A stretch of 39,557 nucleotides of DNA from Nitrosomonadales bacterium (GTDB taxonomy: Bacteria; Pseudomonadota; Gammaproteobacteria; Burkholderiales; Gallionellaceae). How positions within the stretch are numbered: position 1 is the first letter of the stretch; each line of letters starts with the position of its first letter. The stretch lies in contig JANYJE010000063.1 in assembly GCA_025408405.1 (NCBI GenBank), positions 1 through 39,557 on the forward strand, given 5' to 3'. The notes under the pieces were generated by a model. The model ran no database searches, was not told the DNA's origin, and saw only the letters and a program-made list of their open reading frames with translations. Shown piece after piece: positions 14,979-25,400 of the stretch. A program made the position numbers and the translations under genes.

Positions 14979-15728
14979 TCAATTTCGAGCATGTGATAGA
15001 TGAAAATCCGCTACGCCATCGAAAGCGGCAAGCTCCTCTGCCATCGCGGACATTGGCGCACCGCTGGACTTGCTCAGCTCGGTCGCGACGAAATGCCATT
15101 CCGGCTTGTCTTCCCTGCGATTGATCGACAACGAGCCCCGCGCGATTTCGTATCCGCGCCTGAGTGCCATATGCTGCAGCATTTCCTCGTTTGGCTTGAA
15201 TCCCGGTTTGAACTGCATCACTACCGCGATAGCCTGGCGCGACGGTAGCCAATTCTCCAGTCGGGAAATCCACATCATGCTCGCCGCCGACAACAGGGTA
15301 AGCAAAATCGCAGAAGCATAAAAACCCACGCCAACCATGATGCCAATGGCGGACGAAGCCCAGATCGATGCCGCCGTGGTCAGGCCGCTGATGTTAAATC
15401 CCTCGCGCATGATGACGCCCGCGCCCAGGAAGCCGACTCCGGTGACGACCCCCTGAATCACCCGCGTCGGATCAGGGCCGATAGCGGTCACTAATTGCCC
15501 GCCGTACCAGTAATGCGGATAGCCTGCGATGACGGTGATCGCTGCGGATGCCATGCAAACCAAACCATAGGTGCGCATTCCGGCAGCGCGACCGTGATAA
15601 GAACGCTCATAGCCCACAATAAGCCCCAGCGCCAATGCGCCAAGTATATTCAGAAATATTATAAGATTGGTGGTGACTTCCGCTGCAGACCAATATGCCG
15701 TTAATGTATCGTGCGGGATCAATGCCAT
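14979..15728 (-). CDS. MgtC/SapB family membrane protein
   Basis: The 249-residue protein has an N-terminal hydrophobic half of about four to five spans. It contains the family core LGLIVGYERSYHGRAAGMRTYGLVCM, VIQGVVTGVGFLGAGVIMREG and ISGLTTAASIWASSAIGIMVG. A soluble C-terminal ACT-like region follows. MgtC proteins support growth in low magnesium or acid and, in some species, inhibit F1Fo ATP synthase; the exact role here is not shown. The ATG at 15728 follows GAGAGGAAG and skips an upstream extension that is not family-like. The 228 bp upstream, to 15956, hold no gene. Confidence 0.9.
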   Translation of the reverse strand: MALIPHDTLTAYWSAAEVTTNLIIFLNILGALALGLIVGYERSYHGRAAGMRTYGLVCMASAAITVIAGYPHYWYGGQLVTAIGPDPTRVIQGVVTGVGFLGAGVIMREGFNISGLTTAASIWASSAIGIMVGVGFYASAILLTLLSAASMMWISRLENWLPSRQAIAVVMQFKPGFKPNEEMLQHMALRRGYEIARGSLSINRREDKPEWHFVATELSKSSGAPMSAMAEELAAFDGVADFHLSHARN

Positions 15729-15956
15729 GTTGACGCTTCCTCTCTTGCGACAGAAGCCGCAGTGTACCGCTAAACCGATGCTTGAGACGATCGGTTGAAG
15801 TGGCAGGGCTGTGCGTGCATTCGCGCCCAATTGAAATCGCACCGTGGACGCTCTTTATATCAGGATGAAGCCATCGCAGAAATCCAGCATCCGCTCAGTT
15901 TGGCTATTTCCGGATAGCGTGCCGGGCAGTAGTTACCCGACGTGATATCGGTAGTG

Positions 15957-17288
15957 TCAGCTCTCCCAGTGCAGGCGTATTCCGGCAAAAGATACCGGCC
16001 CGCGGTCGGCGTTGTAAGCCGGGTTGTGCATATACTGGTAGTCTGTGGTCAGCCAGAGAGAATGCGTAATGTTCAGGCTGTAGTAGGTTTCCATGATCTG
16101 CTCGGGGCGGTAATTCAGCTGGCCCTCGCCGATGAAAAAGCCAATGCCACCCGCTTCCAGATATTTCCGGTATGAGTCCGAAATTTCATTCCGCATCAGC
16201 GACACTCCCACGCTATCGTGTTCGCGTCCCCATAATCCGCCATTCACCACCAGCCCGGCTGCCAGCGAGCGATGCACTTCGGTAAACGCATAGGTGTCCG
16301 ACTCGCCGTCTTGCCACATCGCTCTTGAGAACACTCCCAGCGCGGGAGTAATAGCCTGTTCCAGATTGATGCCCAAGCCGTATTTCTGGCGCTCGCGCAG
16401 GGTGTTGGCGGTGTCGGGAACGCCGCCATGGGCCGCCGCATAACTCAGCGCATCAGCATAGCCGCCCATCACGGCCGTGTTGCGAAACGCCAGCAGACGC
16501 AGTTTTCCCGGCTGCCCGCCTAGCTCGTGGGCATGCTCGATTTCGAAGTTCTGGCCGAAATGCTGGAAGAATGCGCCATCCAGCGGCAGCTGGTTGGCCA
16601 GTTTGGGCTGCATGAACTGCCCGAAACGCAGCACCCAGTCGTCGCGGTAATATTCCAGCGCCACTCCCCAGCTATTGCCGCGTGCATCCGCCGCATAGTC
16701 AAACGCACAGTGGGTCATGTTGCACCAGTTCATAAACTGGGTGCGCGGGTCGTGCGCGTATTGGTTGTTGTCGAAGATGTCCAGCGGCGGCATAAAACCT
16801 ATACTCAGCACGGTGCGGTTTTTGTCCTCCACACCGGCCATCTGGTTCATTGCGGAAGATACTTCTTGCTCCCCGCCCCCTTGTCCCCAGGTTTGCCGCA
16901 TGAACAAACGTACCATATAAAAGATGGGATCGGGGCCGCTGGCGCGGGTAATCTCGCCATTGTAGAAACCGCCCATGCCGGTCAGGTTGGACAGTGGCAC
17001 GCCCTGTGCGATTTCAGGGTCGAAGTACAGTTCGCCACCGTCCCATAAGCGCCGGCCCAGCGCCATGGTGGCGGACCATGTGTAAGTGTCTTCAGGTTGC
17101 GGTGACAGGCTGAGCGGGCCGGTATAAGGCGCGTCGAAGCCGGGCTTGTGTTGCCAGATATAGGTGCTCTGGAATTTTGCGTTCCAATCTTCTGCGGCGG
17201 GCGTTGCCTGGTCTTGCGCGTGGCACAGCGACACACATAGCAAGGTGCATGGCAAAAAAAACGCAATGGAATTTCTGATTGCCATCAT
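15957..17288 (-). CDS. OprB-like outer-membrane porin
   Basis: About 443 residues: a signal peptide ending SLCHAQ, then WNAKFQSTYIWQHKPGFDAPYTG, a typical carbohydrate-selective porin (OprB) N-terminus, and alternating beta-strand segments such as GGELYFDPEIAQG. A late YYSLNITHSLWLTTDYQYMHNPAYNADRGP stretch is the conserved OprB C-terminal region, and HWES ends the barrel. These 16- or 18-stranded porins pass sugars or small organic anions. The start is uncertain: ATG at 17288 or 17285, or GTG at 17303; none has a clear ribosome site. The TctDE-like kinase gene ends 86 to 102 bp upstream on the same strand, which suggests but does not prove joint control. Confidence 0.88.
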   Translation of the reverse strand: MMAIRNSIAFFLPCTLLCVSLCHAQDQATPAAEDWNAKFQSTYIWQHKPGFDAPYTGPLSLSPQPEDTYTWSATMALGRRLWDGGELYFDPEIAQGVPLSNLTGMGGFYNGEITRASGPDPIFYMVRLFMRQTWGQGGGEQEVSSAMNQMAGVEDKNRTVLSIGFMPPLDIFDNNQYAHDPRTQFMNWCNMTHCAFDYAADARGNSWGVALEYYRDDWVLRFGQFMQPKLANQLPLDGAFFQHFGQNFEIEHAHELGGQPGKLRLLAFRNTAVMGGYADALSYAAAHGGVPDTANTLRERQKYGLGINLEQAITPALGVFSRAMWQDGESDTYAFTEVHRSLAAGLVVNGGLWGREHDSVGVSLMRNEISDSYRKYLEAGGIGFFIGEGQLNYRPEQIMETYYSLNITHSLWLTTDYQYMHNPAYNADRGPVSFAGIRLHWES

Positions 17289-17389
17289 AAATAGTTTGAT
17301 CACAGGGAAGGGGGTGAGCCGAAGAGAATTCCAGCCCGCTATATTTTCAAGGTCGGGGATTATAAACGATGAATATTGCAGTTTAATGA

Positions 17390-18787
17390 TTAATGAGCGA
17401 GAGGCTGTTGCGTCGCTGGCGCAGCAAGAGGAGCCGGGAACCTGATGCGCACCTGCAAGCCGCCCCCATCAGCGCCGCGCGAGAAAAATATTTCTGCCCC
17501 GTGCAGGCGGCTGATTTCGCGCACGATGGCCAGTCCGAGCCCGCAGCCTTCGGGTTGATCAGAGGGCAGGCGATGGAACGGGGTGCCGAGTTTTTCCAGC
17601 TCTGCCTCGGGCACGCCCGGGCCGTTGTCTGCCACGCTCAGCCAGACATCCTGCGCTATGGTCTGGATGCTTACCTGCACTCTGCCTCCTGCCGAGGTGT
17701 AGCGCACGGCATTGTCGAGCAGGTTGGACAACAGCTCACGCAGCATTAACGGGCTGCCTGCGACACGCGCTGGCTGCAACTCGAAATCAAGCTCCACGCC
17801 CTTGCGTGCGCCCAGGGTCACAAAATCGGCAGCGCTTGCTAGCAGAACTTCCTGCAGCTCGACCATGGCAACCTCGTACATGGATTGCTCGGTGTGCTCC
17901 AGCCTGGCCAGCGACAGCAACTGGTTGGCCAGGTGAGTGGTGCGCTGGGTGGTCGCCAACAATTGGCGCAGGAGTTGTTTGACGTCTGCGGGAGGCTCTT
18001 CCAGGGCGACTTCAATCTGGCTGCTCAGGGCGGCCAGCGGTGTTCTGAGCTGGTGTGCGGCATCGGCAATAAAGCGCCTGTGGCCGGCAAAAGCAGCGGC
18101 AAGATTTCCCAGAAGTTCGTTGATGCCGTGAATGATCGGTGCCAGCTCTGCAGGCGCCGTGCTTTCTTCGACGGGTCTCAGGTCGCTGGATGAGCGGCTG
18201 GTAATTTCGTCGCGCAGGCGTTCCACCGGGGTAAGGCCGCGTCGCACACCGAGCAGGATCGCAGCGATTGAAACCAGGGCCAGCAGCGCCTCGGGTAACA
18301 GCATGCTGGCAAAAATGCCGCCGGTTAAATGATTGCGCCCGCGCACGGTCTGAGCCACGGCGATGTAGTAAGTATGCCCTTCGGTTTCGCCGCGCAGCAG
18401 CATGGCGCGGTTTTCTTCGCCATCCAGAACCATGTCCTGGAACAAATGGTTTTCGTCGGGCGCCAGCGCATCCACCATCAGCAATTTCGGGTTGCCTGAA
18501 AACAGCTGCCCTGACGCATCCCAGGCGGCATAGCTTACGCGGTCCTCATTTTTCGCCCGCAACATCTGCCTGGCTGCCGCAGGCAGATTGATGGACATCC
18601 TGTCCTGATTCACCTCGATCTGTTTGGAAATATCCAGGGCATCGTCCAGCAAGCCGAGGTCGTAAGTATTTACCGCGGTATGCAGTGCGAAAACATAGGC
18701 AAACACGGAACCCAGCAACAGGATGATGACGAGTGGCCACAGCAGGCGTTTAAGCAGTTGGCGGCGCAGGCTGTTAGCGTGTGCCAT
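17390..18787 (-). CDS. sensor histidine kinase, TctE-like
   Basis: The 465-residue kinase has a first span at about residues 13-33 and a periplasmic 2CSK_N-type domain (YDLGLLDDALDISKQIEV, then INLPAAARQMLRAKNEDRVSY). A second span lies near 160-182, followed by HAMP, HisKA with H245 (DAAHQLRTPLAAL), and an ATPase domain with N-box LLSNLLDNAVRY, G1 VADNGPGVP and GLGLAIVREISRLHG. The 2CSK_N domain is typical of TctE kinases that sense tricarboxylates, though not confined to them. The start at 18787 overlaps the end of the regulator gene by 14 bp, a coupled arrangement. The RND pump genes are divergent from this pair. Confidence 0.92.
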   Translation of the reverse strand: MAHANSLRRQLLKRLLWPLVIILLLGSVFAYVFALHTAVNTYDLGLLDDALDISKQIEVNQDRMSINLPAAARQMLRAKNEDRVSYAAWDASGQLFSGNPKLLMVDALAPDENHLFQDMVLDGEENRAMLLRGETEGHTYYIAVAQTVRGRNHLTGGIFASMLLPEALLALVSIAAILLGVRRGLTPVERLRDEITSRSSSDLRPVEESTAPAELAPIIHGINELLGNLAAAFAGHRRFIADAAHQLRTPLAALSSQIEVALEEPPADVKQLLRQLLATTQRTTHLANQLLSLARLEHTEQSMYEVAMVELQEVLLASAADFVTLGARKGVELDFELQPARVAGSPLMLRELLSNLLDNAVRYTSAGGRVQVSIQTIAQDVWLSVADNGPGVPEAELEKLGTPFHRLPSDQPEGCGLGLAIVREISRLHGAEIFFSRGADGGGLQVRIRFPAPLAAPATQQPLAH

Positions 18788-19451
18788 CGGGTTCCTCCAG
18801 CATGTAGCCCAGGCCGCGCACGGTGCGGATGATGGCGCCCGAGCCTTCGATCTTGCCGCGCACGCGGTGCACATAGGCTTCTATGGCATTCGCGCTCAAC
18901 TCCTGATCCCAGGCGGTGAGCGCCTGTATCAACTGCTCCTTGGAAACGATGCGTCTGGAATGGGTGGCCAGATATTCCAGTACGCCCCATTCGCGGGCAG
19001 ACAGATCCAGCGGCTGTCCCTCCAGATAGGCGCGCTTCCCCAGCGTATCCAATTCCAGCAGGCCTATCCTGCAACTCGGGCTGCTGGCCCCGGAACTGCG
19101 CCGGATCAAGGCGCGCAGGCGGGCCTGCAGTTCCGCCATGGCAATGGGCTTGACCACGTAGTCGTCGGCGCCGAGATCCAGCCCCTGCACGCGGTCTTCT
19201 ACCGCATCGCGTGCGGTCAGTATCAATACGGGCAGGGACAGGCCGCGCCGGCGCAGGTTGCGCACCACTTCATAGCCGTCCCGGTCGGGCAGGCCCAAGT
19301 CGAGTACAATGGCGTCGAAATTTTCGACCGACAGGGCATGCAGGGCATCCGCAACGTTCCCTACCAGGTCGGTGGCATAGCCGCCATGTGTCAGCGATTG
19401 GGCCATTGCCCGGCCCAGGGTTTCATCGTCCTCAACTACAAGTATGCGCAT
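18774..19451 (-). CDS. OmpR-family response regulator, TctD-like
   Basis: The 225-residue regulator has a receiver domain with E7/D8/D9, phospho-acceptor D51 (IVLDLGLPDRDG), T79 and K101 (YVVKPI). Its winged-helix domain shows LSAREWGVLEYLATHSRRIV and ANAIEAYVHRVRGKIE. The start MRILVVEDDE at 19451 is chosen over an upstream in-frame ATG because it is the universal N-terminus of the family. The gene is first of the regulator-kinase pair and diverges from the RND operon across 109 bp. A 21-bp palindrome at 19472-19492 lies 20 bp from its start. Control of the pump, of the porin downstream or of both is plausible. Confidence 0.92.
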   Translation of the reverse strand: MRILVVEDDETLGRAMAQSLTHGGYATDLVGNVADALHALSVENFDAIVLDLGLPDRDGYEVVRNLRRRGLSLPVLILTARDAVEDRVQGLDLGADDYVVKPIAMAELQARLRALIRRSSGASSPSCRIGLLELDTLGKRAYLEGQPLDLSAREWGVLEYLATHSRRIVSKEQLIQALTAWDQELSANAIEAYVHRVRGKIEGSGAIIRTVRGLGYMLEEPDGTR

Positions 19452-19471
19452 AGTCAGTTTCACGTCAGCAA

Positions 19472-19492
19472 GAACGCGCACAATGCGCGTTC
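19472..19492. promoter_or_regulatory. perfect palindrome between regulator and RND operon
   Basis: GAACGCGCA (19472-19480) and TGCGCGTTC (19484-19492) flank CAA. It is the only strong dyad in the 109-bp divergent gap and a candidate binding site for the response regulator; it could instead be a leader hairpin of its mRNA. Confidence 0.5.
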
Positions 19493-19560
19493 CTGGAAAT
19501 GGATTCTAGCAGGCCCGGTTTTATTTCATTTGGCAACATCGCGTAAACAACAACACAATC

Positions 19561-21237
19561 ATGCAGGAAATCGCTGAAAAATTTTCATTGGTCATGGCGC
19601 TGCTGCTGGCTACCCTGCTCAACGGCTGTGCCGTCGGGCCTGACTTCAAGCCGCCCGCTGCGCCGAGCGCGGACGGCTATACGCCCCAGCCCTTGCTGCC
19701 GGAAACTGCGGCGGCGCCGGTTGCGGCAGGCGCAGCGCAAAAATATAACGCGAAGGCGGCGATTCCTTTTGACTGGTGGACGCTGTTCAAGTCGCCCGCG
19801 ATCAATTCCCTGATCGAGCGCGCATTCAAAAATAATCCGACTATCGAGTCGGCTCAGGCTTCGTTGCGCCAGGCGCAGCAGAGCGTGATTGCGCAGCAGG
19901 GTTTCTTCTTCCCCACGGTCGCTGCCAGCTACTCGCCTTCGCGCACCAAGATTGCCGGCAACATGGCCGGTGCCAGCTCTCCGGGCGTGCAGGGCAACGG
20001 CCAGGTGATTGCCCAGGATGCCGTCAGTGCGCCGGTGTATTACAACTTTCATGTGGCGCAACTCACGGTAGGCTATGTGCCGGATGTGTTCGGCGGCAAC
20101 CGCCGCCAGGTGGAGTCGCTGCAGGCGCAACTGAATGCCCAGCATTTCCAGATGGAAGCGACTTACATTACGCTGGCCTCCAACATTGTGGCGGCTGCCT
20201 TGCAGGAGGCGGCGCTGCGCGCCCAGATCAAGGCGACCGGCGAGATCGTCAAGCTGAACAATGAAAATCTGGAAATCCTGCACAAGCAGCTTGACCTGGG
20301 TTTTGTCGCGGGTATCGATGTGGCCGCACAGGAGGCGGCTGCAGCGCAGGCCGAACAGGCGCTGATCCCGCTGGCAAAACAGCTGGAACTGACACGCGAC
20401 CTGATACGTGCGCTGGCGGGTAATCTGCCCAACGAGGAGGTGGCGGAAACCTTTGAGCTGGAGTCGCTGCAATTGCCGCAGGAGCTGCCTTTGAGCCTGC
20501 CTTCGCAACTGGTGGAGCAGCGTCCGGATATCCGCGCAGCCCAGGAACAATGGCATGCCGCGAGTGCGCAGGTGGGCGTGGCGGTGGCGGGCAGGCTGCC
20601 GCAATTTTCCATTACCGCGGCCGTGGGCGGCATGGCCTCCACGCCTGACTGGATGTTCAAGACCGGCGGGGATTTCTTCTCGGTGCTGGGCAATGTGTCG
20701 CTGCCGCTGTTTGACGGCGGCACCCTGAAGGCACGCGAACGTGCCGCCCGTGAAGGACTGGCGCAGGCCGCGGCGGATTATCGCGGGGTGGTGATTACAG
20801 CCTTCCAGAATGTAGCGGATACGCTGCACACCATCCGGTTCGATGCCGATTATCTGAAGGCGGCGTTGCGCACCGAGCTGGCGATGAAAGAAACGGCGGA
20901 AATTACGCGCAAGCAATATGGGCTGGGCCAGGTCAGTTACCAGATGGTGCTGCTGGCCGAGCAGAATTACCAGCAGGCGGAAGTCAATCTGATCCAGGCG
21001 CAAGCCAGCCGTTTGGGCGACACTGCAGCCTTGTATCAGGCGCTGGGCGGCGGCTGGTGGAATCGCCAGGAAGAAAAAAACGGCGCGGATGAATCCGGCA
21101 AAGATGAATCCGCTAAAGCTGAAGCCAGCTCCGCGGAGCAGCCTGGTGCAGAAAAACCTGCTGCGGCGCCCGCGACGGCCACACCCAAACAAGATGCGGC
21201 AAAAACTGCTGCAGCGAAACCAGGAATTGCACCATGA
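19561..21237 (+). CDS. RND outer-membrane factor lipoprotein (CzcC/NodT-like)
   Basis: The 558-residue protein has a lipobox (LLNGC, Cys about residue 22) followed by AVGPDFKPP, the standard NodT-family start. Two OEP domains follow (PFDWWTLFKSPAINSLIERAF; QLVEQRPDIRAAQEQWHAA), ending YQALGGGWW. It forms the trimeric channel of a tripartite efflux pump. Residues from about 500 to 558 are an unusual tail rich in Ala, Lys, Glu and Pro, of low complexity and outside the channel fold. The stop overlaps the adaptor start by 4 bases (ATGA). First gene of the three-gene pump operon. Confidence 0.94.
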   Translation: MQEIAEKFSLVMALLLATLLNGCAVGPDFKPPAAPSADGYTPQPLLPETAAAPVAAGAAQKYNAKAAIPFDWWTLFKSPAINSLIERAFKNNPTIESAQASLRQAQQSVIAQQGFFFPTVAASYSPSRTKIAGNMAGASSPGVQGNGQVIAQDAVSAPVYYNFHVAQLTVGYVPDVFGGNRRQVESLQAQLNAQHFQMEATYITLASNIVAAALQEAALRAQIKATGEIVKLNNENLEILHKQLDLGFVAGIDVAAQEAAAAQAEQALIPLAKQLELTRDLIRALAGNLPNEEVAETFELESLQLPQELPLSLPSQLVEQRPDIRAAQEQWHAASAQVGVAVAGRLPQFSITAAVGGMASTPDWMFKTGGDFFSVLGNVSLPLFDGGTLKARERAAREGLAQAAADYRGVVITAFQNVADTLHTIRFDADYLKAALRTELAMKETAEITRKQYGLGQVSYQMVLLAEQNYQQAEVNLIQAQASRLGDTAALYQALGGGWWNRQEEKNGADESGKDESAKAEASSAEQPGAEKPAAAPATATPKQDAAKTAAAKPGIAP

Positions 21238-22400
21238 TAAAACCGGATAAAAAACTCGTAGTGTTGCTGGCCGCGCTGGCCCTGGCTGTGGCCGGCGGCT
21301 ATTGGGGGTGGAAAAAATATAGCGCGCCGGCCACAGTTGGCGCCGAGGCGGATGCAGCGACTGCGTTGCGCGTGTCTTCCGATACCCTGCGTTTTGCCGC
21401 GGACGCACCGCAATTGCTGTTCCTGCAAATCCAGCCTGTCGTGGCGTTTCCGGAGCCGCTGGTGGAGCCGCTCAATGCGCGCATCAGCTATGACGACAAT
21501 CACACTGCACGCGTGTTCTCGCCGCTGGCGGGGCGCGTGGTCAAGATTGCAGCCGAGGCGGGCGGGCAGATCAAGGAGGGCGAGCCGCTGCTGGTGCTGG
21601 ATTCCCCGGATTTTGCCATGGCGGAAGCGGATGGCGTGAAAGCCAATGCGGACGAGTTGCGCAAAAAAGAAGCCTACGAGCGTGCCAAGCTGTTGTACGA
21701 AATCAAGGGCATGGCACGCAAGGATGTGGAGTCTGCGGAAGCGGACTGGCACCAGGCAGAAGCGGAAGCACAGCGTGCCCATGCGCGCATGAAGAATCTG
21801 AATAGCAGCAGCGCTGCTCCCGCTGGGCAATTCATTTTGCGGGCACCGCTAACCGGCACCATTACCGAACGCCAGGTGAGTGCGGGCAGCGAGGTGCGCC
21901 CGGATGCGGCCACGCCGCTGTTTGTGATTACCGATCCGCGCCATCTCTGGGTGCAGGTAGACCTGCCCGAGCGCCAGCTCGCCAAGGTGCAGCTTGGGCG
22001 CCTGGTTGCAATCGAGGTGGATGCCTATCCCAACGCCACTTTTATGGGCAAGGTCACGGTCATCGGCGGCGCACTTGATCCCATCTCGCGGCGCGTCCAG
22101 GTGCGCTGTGAAGTGGAGAATCCTGCGCTCAAGCTCAAGCCGGAAATGTTTGCGCGCGTGACGCCCATCGCCAACAAGCAGTCCGAGTTGCCGCGAGTTC
22201 CGAATGCGGCGCTGGTGACACAAGGGCTATACAGCTTTATTTTTGTGGAGCAGTCGCCGGGCGTGTTGCAACGTCGCCGTGTCACCCTGGATATGCAGGG
22301 TGACCAGTACACCTATATCAAGGAAGGGCTGCGCGCGGGCGAGCGCGTGGTAACCAGCGGAGCACTGCTGCTCAATTCAGAGCTGGGGGGGAACGAATGA
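21234..22400 (+). CDS. RND periplasmic adaptor (HlyD/CzcB family)
   Basis: The 388-residue protein has an N-terminal anchor or uncleaved signal (residues 8-27). The split lipoyl domain follows (ARVFSPLAGRVVKIAAEAGG, FILRAPLTGTITERQVSAGSEV) around a coiled-coil hairpin at about residues 120-185. A beta-barrel (LWVQVDLPERQLAKVQLG) and a membrane-proximal domain end the protein. No His- or Met-rich metal-binding segment is present at the N-terminus, unlike CzcB or CusB. It couples the inner-membrane permease to the outer-membrane channel. Confidence 0.93.
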   Translation: MIKPDKKLVVLLAALALAVAGGYWGWKKYSAPATVGAEADAATALRVSSDTLRFAADAPQLLFLQIQPVVAFPEPLVEPLNARISYDDNHTARVFSPLAGRVVKIAAEAGGQIKEGEPLLVLDSPDFAMAEADGVKANADELRKKEAYERAKLLYEIKGMARKDVESAEADWHQAEAEAQRAHARMKNLNSSSAAPAGQFILRAPLTGTITERQVSAGSEVRPDAATPLFVITDPRHLWVQVDLPERQLAKVQLGRLVAIEVDAYPNATFMGKVTVIGGALDPISRRVQVRCEVENPALKLKPEMFARVTPIANKQSELPRVPNAALVTQGLYSFIFVEQSPGVLQRRRVTLDMQGDQYTYIKEGLRAGERVVTSGALLLNSELGGNE

Positions 22401-22416
22401 TGCCGGTGACCGCCCC

Positions 22417-25400
22417 ATGCTAGAAAAAGTCATTTCCTTCGCCCTGCAGCAGCGCGTTTTCGTGCTGGCTGGCGCGGCGGTACTGCTGATTGCCGGCTGG
22501 CAGGCTACCGAAAATCTGCCGATAGAAGCTTTCCCGGACGTGCAGGACGTGCAGGTGCAGATTGTCACCCAGGCGCCGGGCCAGGCGCCGGAAGAGGTGG
22601 AGCGCAGCGTAACCCTGCCGATCGAGCGCGAGATGAGCGGTGTGCCGCGCATGACGCAGTTGCGCTCGGTTTCGATCACCGGCCTGTCGGTGGTCACGCT
22701 GACCTTCGCCGACAACACCGACGACTATTTTGCGCGCCAGCAGACGATGGAGAAGCTGCAGAATGTCACCCTGCCTCCCGGCGTGCAGCCCGGCCTGGCA
22801 CCGCTGACCAATGCGGTGGGCGAGGTCTATCGCTACGTGCTGCAGGCGCCAGCCGACATGTCGCCCAACGAAGTGCGCGCAGTGCAGGATTGGGTGCTGC
22901 GCCCCGCTTTGCGCCAGGTGCCGGGTGTTGCGGATATCAACAGCTTCGGCGGCACGGTGAAGGAATATCAGGTACACATCAATCCTTACCTGTTGCGCAA
23001 ATTCAATGTGACGATCGACCAGGTGGCTCAGGCTGTCAGCGCCAACAGCAGCAATACCGGCGGCGGAGTACTGCGGCGCGGGGATGAGGCGCTGGTGGTG
23101 CGCAGCATCGGGCTGTTTCAGAGCGTGGGCGATATTGCGCGCGTGGTGGTGACGGCTCAGGGGGGGAAAACGGTACTGGTGGGTGATGTAGGCGCAGTGG
23201 AAATCGGCAGCCGTCCGCGTTCGGGTGTGGTGGCCTTCAACGAACAGGATAATGTGGTGCAGGGTATCGTGCAGATGACCAAGGGGCAGAATGCCACCAA
23301 GGTCGTGGAAGCGCTGAAAGCCCGCATCGAGCAGCTCGCCCCCAAACTGCCGGCAGGGATGAAGATTGTTCCTTATTACGATCGTACCGATCTGGTGCGG
23401 CACACAGTGCACACGGTGAGCGAAAACCTGGTGGTGGGCGCCTTGCTGGTGGTGGCCATCCTGATCCTCTTCCTGCGCAACTGGTACGCGGCACTGGCCG
23501 TGGCGGTGATTATTCCGCTGTCCCTGCTGTTTGCCTTTATCCTGATCGATCACCGCGGTGTGTCTGCCAACCTGATTTCGCTGGGGGCGGTGGACTTCGG
23601 AATTATTATCGACAGCGCCGTGGTGCTGGTGGAAGCGCTGATGGTCAAGCTTGCTCTCGCCAAGGTAGACGCCTTGCCGCAGCATCACAGCTATGGCTGG
23701 CGCATACACCTGATCAAGCAAACATGCGTCGAGATGGGACACCCAATTCTGTTCTCCAAGGCCATCATCATTCTGGCATTCCTGCCCATCTTTACCTTCC
23801 AGCGTGTGGAAGGAAAGATTTTTTCCCCGGTGGCTTTTACCCTGAGCTTTGCCTTGCTGGGCGCGATCCTGCTGACTCTGACGCTGTTGCCTACCTTGCT
23901 GGCATTTGCGGTTAAACACAAGGATCTGGCAGAAAAGCACAGTGACTGGATGTACCGCTTGCAGGAGCGTTATCGCAGCCTGCTGTTGTGGGCTGCCAGC
24001 CGCCGCAAGCGCATCGTGATGGTTTCGGTCGGGCTGCTTGCGGTAACGCTTTCCGCCGCGCCTTTTCTCGGCAGCGAGTTTCTGCCCAAGCTGGATGAGG
24101 GAAACATCTGGCTCACCATCAGCCTGCCGCCCGCCACCGCGCTGGACAAGACCAAGGAGGTGGAACGCCAGGTGCGCGCTATCCTGAACAGCTATCCCGA
24201 GGTAAACAATGTGACCACGCAGGTCGGTCGTCCCGACGACGGCACCGATCCCAAAGGGCCGAATAACCTGGAGATCATGGCCGACCTCAATCCGCACGAC
24301 ACTTGGCATTTTGCCGACAAGGAAGAGCTGATCGCGGACATGACCCGAAAAATCCGCGCGATCCCGGGTGTGCCCACCAACTTTTCCCAGGTGATAGAGG
24401 ACAACGTGGAAGAGGCGTTGTCCGGGGTGAAGGGGGAAATCTCGGTCAAGATATTCGGGCCCGACCTGGAAATTCTCGAGGATAAATCCGAGCAAGTGGC
24501 CGGCATACTCAGCGGCATTCGCGGTTCGGCGGATGTGGCTGCGATCAAGGTGGGCGGACAAACCGAATTAAACATCACGCTGGATCGCAGTCGCATGGCG
24601 CGCTATGGCATCAATATCAATGACGTCAATGCCACCATCCAGACGGCCATGGCGGGCAGCACGGTCAATACCTTTTACGAGGGCGACCGCCGCTTCGACG
24701 TCACCCTGCGCCTCGACAAGGCTTATCGCGATGCCGTGGACGACATCGCCGAAATGTCGGTGGCACTGCCGGCAGGCGGCACCTTGCCGCTGGGTTCCAT
24801 CGCAGATATTCAGGTGCGTCAGGGCGCGGCGCGGGTCGGGCGCGAGGCGGGCGGGCGCGTGGTGGCGGTGAAGGCCAACCTGCTCGGACGCGACCAGGGC
24901 AGCTTTGTTGCCGAGGCGATGGAAAAGGTGAATGCGCAGGTCAAGCTGCCGTCCGGCTACAGCATGACCTGGGGTGGGCAATTTGAAAACCAGCAACGTG
25001 CGGTCAAGCGCCTCAAGGTCATCGTGCCTCTTTCCGTGCTGATGATTTTCGTGTTGCTGTTCTGGGCCTTCCGTTCCATGAGCAAGGCCATGCTGGTGAT
25101 CATGATGGTGCCGTTCACCCTGATAGGCGGTATTGCCGGCCTCGGCCTGGCCGGCCTGCACCTGTCTGTTTCCGCAGCGGTCGGCTTTATTGCCGTGGCG
25201 GGCATCTCGGTACAGAACGGCGTGATCATGGTCGAGCAATTCATGGATGGCATGCGTAACGGCCTGGACATCCACAAGAGTGTGCTGGAAGGCGCAGTTG
25301 CGCGCCTGCGCCCGATATTGATGACCGCGCTGATGGCGGGAATCGGCTTGCTTCCTGCCGCGCTGTCGCACGGCATCGGTTCGGAAACGCAGCGCCCGTT

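Noticed and set aside
22420-24561. 713-codon open frame on the reverse strand within the RND permease gene
   Set aside because: Antisense shadow: composition biased, no motif, and the forward frame is a clear family member.
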